DNA from: Petrotoga sp. 9PWA.NaAc.5.4
GTDB taxonomy: Bacteria > Thermotogota > Thermotogae > Petrotogales > Petrotogaceae
Length of the DNA: 64,000 nt
Assembly: GCF_002895485.1 (NCBI RefSeq)
Contig: NZ_AZRK01000044.1
Location: forward strand, 1 to 64,000
Direction of reading: 5' to 3'
In this document: positions 60,510 through 64,000 of the stretch, piece by piece
How the letters are laid out: the number at the start of each line of letters is the position of its first letter
How positions within the stretch are numbered: the stretch's first letter is position 1
Notes under the pieces: generated by a model
What the model was told of the DNA's origin: nothing
The model's input: the letters and a program-made list of their open reading frames with translations, nothing else
The model's database searches: none
Position numbers and translations under genes: made by a program

Positions 60510-60578
60510 TATCTACTTTAGAAATTAAGGTCATCAAAAAAACATTTTTATAAATTCATGTCAGGTCAGGGCGATTAT
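60510..60578 (+). repeat. Truncated 5' part of the MITE-like element
   Basis: TATCTACTTTAGAAATTAAGG at the left matches the element head; CAGGTCAGGGCGATTATAC matches the start of the GGGC hairpin, after which the element stops. It points toward thiI. Confidence 0.6.
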
Positions 60579-60604
60579 ACATATTTATTGAGGTGAAACA
60601 GTAT

Positions 60605-61846
60605 ATGCATTTTAATAAAGATAAATATATTATAGTAAGAGTTGATGAAATAGGCTTGAAAATTAAAAACAAATTTATTTTTATGAATCAATTAAAAAGT
60701 AACATTAAAAAAGTTTTTAAGAACGATTTTTTGTATCATGTTGTGAATAATCGGATTTATTTAGAACCATTAAATAATGAAAGTTTAGATGTACTTAATT
60801 TAAAAAAGTTGGAAAAAATTTTTGGTATCCATTCATATTCTTTTGCTGAAAAGGTCGAAGAAGACTTTGAGAAAGTAAAAATAAAGGCTTATGAAACATT
60901 AGAAAAAAGTTTATTAGATAAAAAGATTGATACCTTTAAAGTTTCGGTGAATAGGGCAGATAAAACTTTTCCTTTAAAAAGTCCGGAGATAGCTGCAAAA
61001 ATAGGAGCTTACATTTTAGAAAAAAGACCAGAATTAAAAGTAAATTTGAAAAATCCTGATATCACTGTAGAAATAGATATAAGAAATGACGGAATCTTTG
61101 TGTTTTCAAACCGCTACAAAGGACCTGAAGGGCTTCCAGTAGGTGTTTCTTCAAACGGAACAGTTCTTTTGTCAGGAGGAATTGACAGTCCGGTAGCATC
61201 GATTTTAATGCTTAGAAGAGGAATGAACATAAATGCGGTTAATTTTTATAGTCCACCTTTTACTGGGATGAAATCTTTAAATAAAATCTTAAAATTATCT
61301 TCCAAAATTTCTGAATATATTCCATTTCCTTTTAATGTTTACATAGTTCCATTGACAAAAATACAGCTTCTTTTTAAAGATTTGAAAGAAAACAAATTTT
61401 CTGTTATTCTTCAAAGAAGGTCTATGATGAGAATTGCAAATAAGATCTCTGAAATTACTGGTACAAATGTTTTAATTACCGGAGAGAGTTTGGGGCAAGT
61501 TGCTTCTCAGACACTTGAAAATTTATTAACTATTTCTGCTGCTTCAAAAAAAGAGATTTTAAGGCCTTTGATTGGTTTTACAAAAAATGAGACAATAAAT
61601 CTGTCAAAAAAATATGGGCTATATGAAATTTCTATTATTCCTTACGAAGATTCATGTAGCATTTTTGTTCCTGAAAAACCAGCAACTAAGTCAAAAAAAG
61701 AAAAAATATCAGAATTAGAAGCTTCAATTGCAGAACTTTTGAACTTAGAAGAAGAAGCGCTAACCACATCTAAGAAGTTTGAAATTTTTGATGGAAAAAT
61801 AGAAGAAATAAATTCATTTAAATATATAAAGAGGGGATCTTTATGA
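60605..61846 (+). CDS. thiI: tRNA 4-thiouridine synthase ThiI
   Basis: ThiI adenylates and thiolates U8 of tRNA and can supply sulfur for thiamine. The 413-residue protein has an NFLD/THUMP N-terminal half (about 60-170) with VNRADKTFPLKSPEIA, then the PP-loop SGGIDSP (190-196) and the AANH-type ATPase domain (GESLGQVASQTLENL). There is no C-terminal rhodanese domain, so sulfur must come from a partner. The start is ATG 60605, nine bases after GAGGTG; a GTG at 60593 is the SD itself. Confidence 0.94.
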   Translation: MHFNKDKYIIVRVDEIGLKIKNKFIFMNQLKSNIKKVFKNDFLYHVVNNRIYLEPLNNESLDVLNLKKLEKIFGIHSYSFAEKVEEDFEKVKIKAYETLEKSLLDKKIDTFKVSVNRADKTFPLKSPEIAAKIGAYILEKRPELKVNLKNPDITVEIDIRNDGIFVFSNRYKGPEGLPVGVSSNGTVLLSGGIDSPVASILMLRRGMNINAVNFYSPPFTGMKSLNKILKLSSKISEYIPFPFNVYIVPLTKIQLLFKDLKENKFSVILQRRSMMRIANKISEITGTNVLITGESLGQVASQTLENLLTISAASKKEILRPLIGFTKNETINLSKKYGLYEISIIPYEDSCSIFVPEKPATKSKKEKISELEASIAELLNLEEEALTTSKKFEIFDGKIEEINSFKYIKRGSL

Positions 61847-62598
61847 AAACTTTTCTAAAAGTAATTCAGAGTATTTTATTTAGCATTTGGCTTTTCATAG
61901 GATTTGTGGGTGTGGTTCTTGTATACGGTAGTTATGTTTTAATAAAGGCTAAAATTATAGAAAAGCGCAAAGATAAAAAATCAGCAGATGATTATATTAG
62001 AAATGTAGTTTCATGGTTTGGAAGAGTTACTTTTAAATTTTTATTTAGCAAAGTTAAAGTTATAGGGAAAGAAAATATTCCCAAAGAAGGGCCATATGTA
62101 ATAGTTTCAAATCATCAAAGTATTTTTGATATTCCATTAATCTTAGGATACGTATATCCCAGTGGTTTCATTGCTAAAGAGGAACTTTCTAAAATTCCTA
62201 TTTTAGGGAAGTTCATAGAGAGTTTAGGTTCTATTTTAATTGATAGAAAGAATCCAAAAAGCGGAGCTATTGCGTTAAAAAGATTTGCTCAAGCTATCCA
62301 GCAAGAAAGTATATTAACCGTTTTTCCGGAAGGTACACGAAGTTTAGATGGAAAAGTCAATGAATTTAAAAAAGGTTCTTTGCTTATACCTTTTAGATAT
62401 AATGTAAAAATTTTACCAGTTAGTATAAGTGGAACCATAAATATGAATAAAAAGGGGAGTTTTTTAATAAAGCCTTCAAATGTTGAACTAAAAATACACC
62501 AGCCGATAGAACCAAAGAGTTTTGAAAATGAAGAATCATTAAGGAATTATGTTAGAGATATTATCTCTAAGGAGGTGGAAAATAATGAGAAAAATTAG
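61843..62598 (+). CDS. plsC: 1-acyl-sn-glycerol-3-phosphate acyltransferase
   Basis: PlsC adds the second acyl chain to make phosphatidic acid. The 251-residue protein has an N-terminal membrane helix (about 8-32), the HX4D motif in NHQSIFD (H91, D96) and FPEGTRS. Length is normal. It overlaps thiI by four bases (ATGA) and the next gene by 14 bases, so it is in the same operon. acpP at 13.3 kb would supply acyl groups in this lineage's lipid synthesis. Confidence 0.93.
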   Translation: MKTFLKVIQSILFSIWLFIGFVGVVLVYGSYVLIKAKIIEKRKDKKSADDYIRNVVSWFGRVTFKFLFSKVKVIGKENIPKEGPYVIVSNHQSIFDIPLILGYVYPSGFIAKEELSKIPILGKFIESLGSILIDRKNPKSGAIALKRFAQAIQQESILTVFPEGTRSLDGKVNEFKKGSLLIPFRYNVKILPVSISGTINMNKKGSFLIKPSNVELKIHQPIEPKSFENEESLRNYVRDIISKEVENNEKN

Positions 62599-63103
62599 TA
62601 ATATTACCATGGGAATAGATAAACTATCAAATTCTCCCATTGTCTTTTTAAAAGTAGAAAACACAAATTTAGTAGTACCAATTTGGATAGGGCCTTGTGA
62701 AGCGGGTGTTTTGGCTTTAATACTAAGAAACGAAGAATTTGAAAGACCACTTACGCATGATCTTATACAAAGTGTTATAGAGAATTTGGGAGCAATTCCA
62801 ATAAAAGTTCTGATAGATGAATTTAAAAATGACATTTACTTTGCGAAATTAATTTTAGAAGATAAAGATTCAAATCAAATTTCTATAGATGCAAGACCTT
62901 CTGATTGCATTATATTATCTTTAAAAAAGAACATTCCTATTTTTATAGACGAAAAAATTGCGGTAGAACATTCTATTGATTCATCTTTTTTTGAAGAAAA
63001 CGAGGAAAATAGTATAAAAAAAGATATTGATAATTTCAATATAGATGAGTTGAGAAGAAAGTTTGAAAAAAAAGACGATGAAACCGACGAAGATAATAAC
63101 TAA
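62585..63103 (+). CDS. Bifunctional nuclease family protein (DUF151)
   Basis: The 172-residue protein has the DUF151/BFN fold: NSPIVFLKVENTNLVVPIWIGPCEAG, RPLTHDLIQSVIENLG and IDARPSDCIILSLK. Plant and Thermotoga homologues are described as DNA/RNA nucleases or are structural-genomics targets; the role in bacteria is not settled. The C-terminal 40 residues are acidic and low complexity. The start is ATG 62585, behind AAGGAGGTGG inside the plsC end. Confidence 0.9.
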   Translation: MRKISNITMGIDKLSNSPIVFLKVENTNLVVPIWIGPCEAGVLALILRNEEFERPLTHDLIQSVIENLGAIPIKVLIDEFKNDIYFAKLILEDKDSNQISIDARPSDCIILSLKKNIPIFIDEKIAVEHSIDSSFFEENEENSIKKDIDNFNIDELRRKFEKKDDETDEDNN

Positions 63104-63125
63104 CACACACCAAAGAGGTGCCTTT

Positions 63126-63995
63126 ATGGATTTGTTAGAGTTAGGAGAGTTTAAGCGCGTTTTTGATAAATATTTAGAAAATTTTTTTGATCAAGCTACA
63201 TTAGAATCCAATATCAAAGAAGTTTTAGGATACGCTGTAATAAACGGTGGAAAAAGATTACGACCATGGTTAATTTATGTGTTGGGCCAACTATTAGGTA
63301 ATAATGATCATGAAACCCTTATAAATTTAGGAATGGCGGTAGAAATACTTCATACAGCTTCTCTAATTCATGATGATTTACCAGCTTTAGATAATGCTAC
63401 TTTAAGAAGAGGTTCACTAACAAGTCATTTAAAATTTGGTGAATTTAAAGCCGTTGTTAGTGGAGATTATGGGTTTGTATTACCGTTGAAAATTATAAAT
63501 AATTTAAAATATATAGATGTAAATAATAAAACTTTATTATCAGAATATTTTATAGAAGATACCTTAAAATTATTTGAAGGAGAAATGCTTGATTTAGTTT
63601 TTGAAAAAGAAGAGTTGCACGTTAATGAAAAAGATATTATAGATATGTATTCAAAAAAAACCGGAGCTTTATTTGGGCTGTGTTTTTCTATACCTTTTAT
63701 TCTTAAAAAAAATACCTTTAATATTGAAGAGATACATAACACAGGAATATATTTTGGTATAGCTTTTCAAATATATGATGATTTAAAAGATTTATCAAAA
63801 AATTCTGAAGAATTAGGAAAAGACGTTCAAAAAGATAATTACAAAAAAACCTTGCTTAATATATATTCTCTTCAAGAAACTAAAAAAATGGCCGATAATT
63901 ATTATGAAAGTACTCTAAACTATTTTAGAAAGATTAATTTAAATAAGATGGTAGAGCTTTTATTAAACATCAGAAATCTTATAGAAAGTAGGTAA
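63126..63995 (+). CDS. Polyprenyl (farnesyl/geranylgeranyl) diphosphate synthase
   Basis: This 289-residue trans-prenyltransferase joins isopentenyl units to allylic diphosphates. GGKRLRPWL, the first aspartate-rich motif D83-D-L-P-A-L-D89 and YDDLKDLSKN are present; the second motif is DDLKD rather than DDILD. The insertion of two residues in the first motif is typical of bacterial short-chain synthases. Product length cannot be read by eye. The start is ATG 63126 behind AGAGGTG. It is the last complete gene in the window. Confidence 0.93.
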   Translation: MDLLELGEFKRVFDKYLENFFDQATLESNIKEVLGYAVINGGKRLRPWLIYVLGQLLGNNDHETLINLGMAVEILHTASLIHDDLPALDNATLRRGSLTSHLKFGEFKAVVSGDYGFVLPLKIINNLKYIDVNNKTLLSEYFIEDTLKLFEGEMLDLVFEKEELHVNEKDIIDMYSKKTGALFGLCFSIPFILKKNTFNIEEIHNTGIYFGIAFQIYDDLKDLSKNSEELGKDVQKDNYKKTLLNIYSLQETKKMADNYYESTLNYFRKINLNKMVELLLNIRNLIESR

Positions 63996-64000
63996 TTGAG

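Noticed and set aside
1-64000. tRNA or rRNA genes and riboswitches of known classes
   Set aside because: All gaps were read for cloverleaf arms, GTTC-loop and CCA-type ends and familiar riboswitch cores; none was convincing.

Overview
The window is a 64 kb stretch of a low-GC bacterial chromosome with dense, operon-organised housekeeping genes. Several traits point to the Thermotogota, most likely a Petrotoga-like member of Petrotogaceae (inference; no database search was possible). They are the fused shikimate kinase/3-dehydroquinate synthase (aroKB), a DAHP synthase with an N-terminal ferredoxin-like domain, the order gyrB - small membrane protein - ftsA - ftsZ - GspE-like ATPase, and the Nfn-type transhydrogenase and Mrp-type antiporter genes. 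There are no rRNA or tRNA genes, CRISPR arrays, phage genes or transposase genes. Many genes start with TTG or GTG behind a strong Shine-Dalgarno (SD) sequence, so several starts are placed downstream of the longest possible ORF.

Layout. 0.3-8.1 kb: MFS transporter, nitroreductase, a single-chain NfnAB-like flavoprotein, Pcm, a DsbA/FrnE-like oxidoreductase and a BMP-type binding protein. 8.2-12.4 kb (minus): a seven-gene Mrp/Mbh-type Na+/H+ antiporter operon with an odd solute-binding-domain fusion. 13.3-31.5 kb (plus): acpP, pyrG, a GH13 glycosidase, a lytic transglycosylase, arginine deiminase with a COG2403 GTPase, an LCP-family cluster, ndk, glgD-glgC, two unknown membrane proteins with a radical SAM enzyme, thrB and an esterase. 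31.6-39.7 kb (minus): the shikimate/prephenate operon aroF-tyrA-aroA-aroE-aroC-aroKB-aroQ. 40.1-45.4 kb (plus): Zn peptidase, rlmN, PASTA protein, rsgA, rpe, rdgB and HU. 45.5-57.8 kb (minus): P1 peptidase, a DUF5685/Cys-rich-peptide cluster, then the long mtaB-gyrB-ftsA-ftsZ-ATPase run. 58.2-60.2 kb (minus): TetR regulator and SPASM radical SAM protein. 60.6-64 kb (plus): thiI, plsC, a bifunctional-nuclease-family gene and a polyprenyl synthetase.

Two regulatory structures stand out. (1) Upstream of aroF there is a complete translational attenuator: a consensus promoter, an SD, a 33-residue leader peptide with the run FYYWYF, a 15-bp antiterminator pairing and a competing terminator. This predicts that the whole shikimate operon responds to all three aromatic amino acids. 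(2) At least 14 intergenic sites carry copies of one roughly 210-bp MITE-like element. It has inverted termini built on ACTTTAGAAAT, internal hairpins with compensatory changes, and at five sites 8-12 bp target-site duplications. At every site the element lies 5' of a gene and points the same way as that gene, often between a recognisable promoter and the start codon. It behaves like a mobile 5'-leader module, and I regard it as the most likely undescribed system here.
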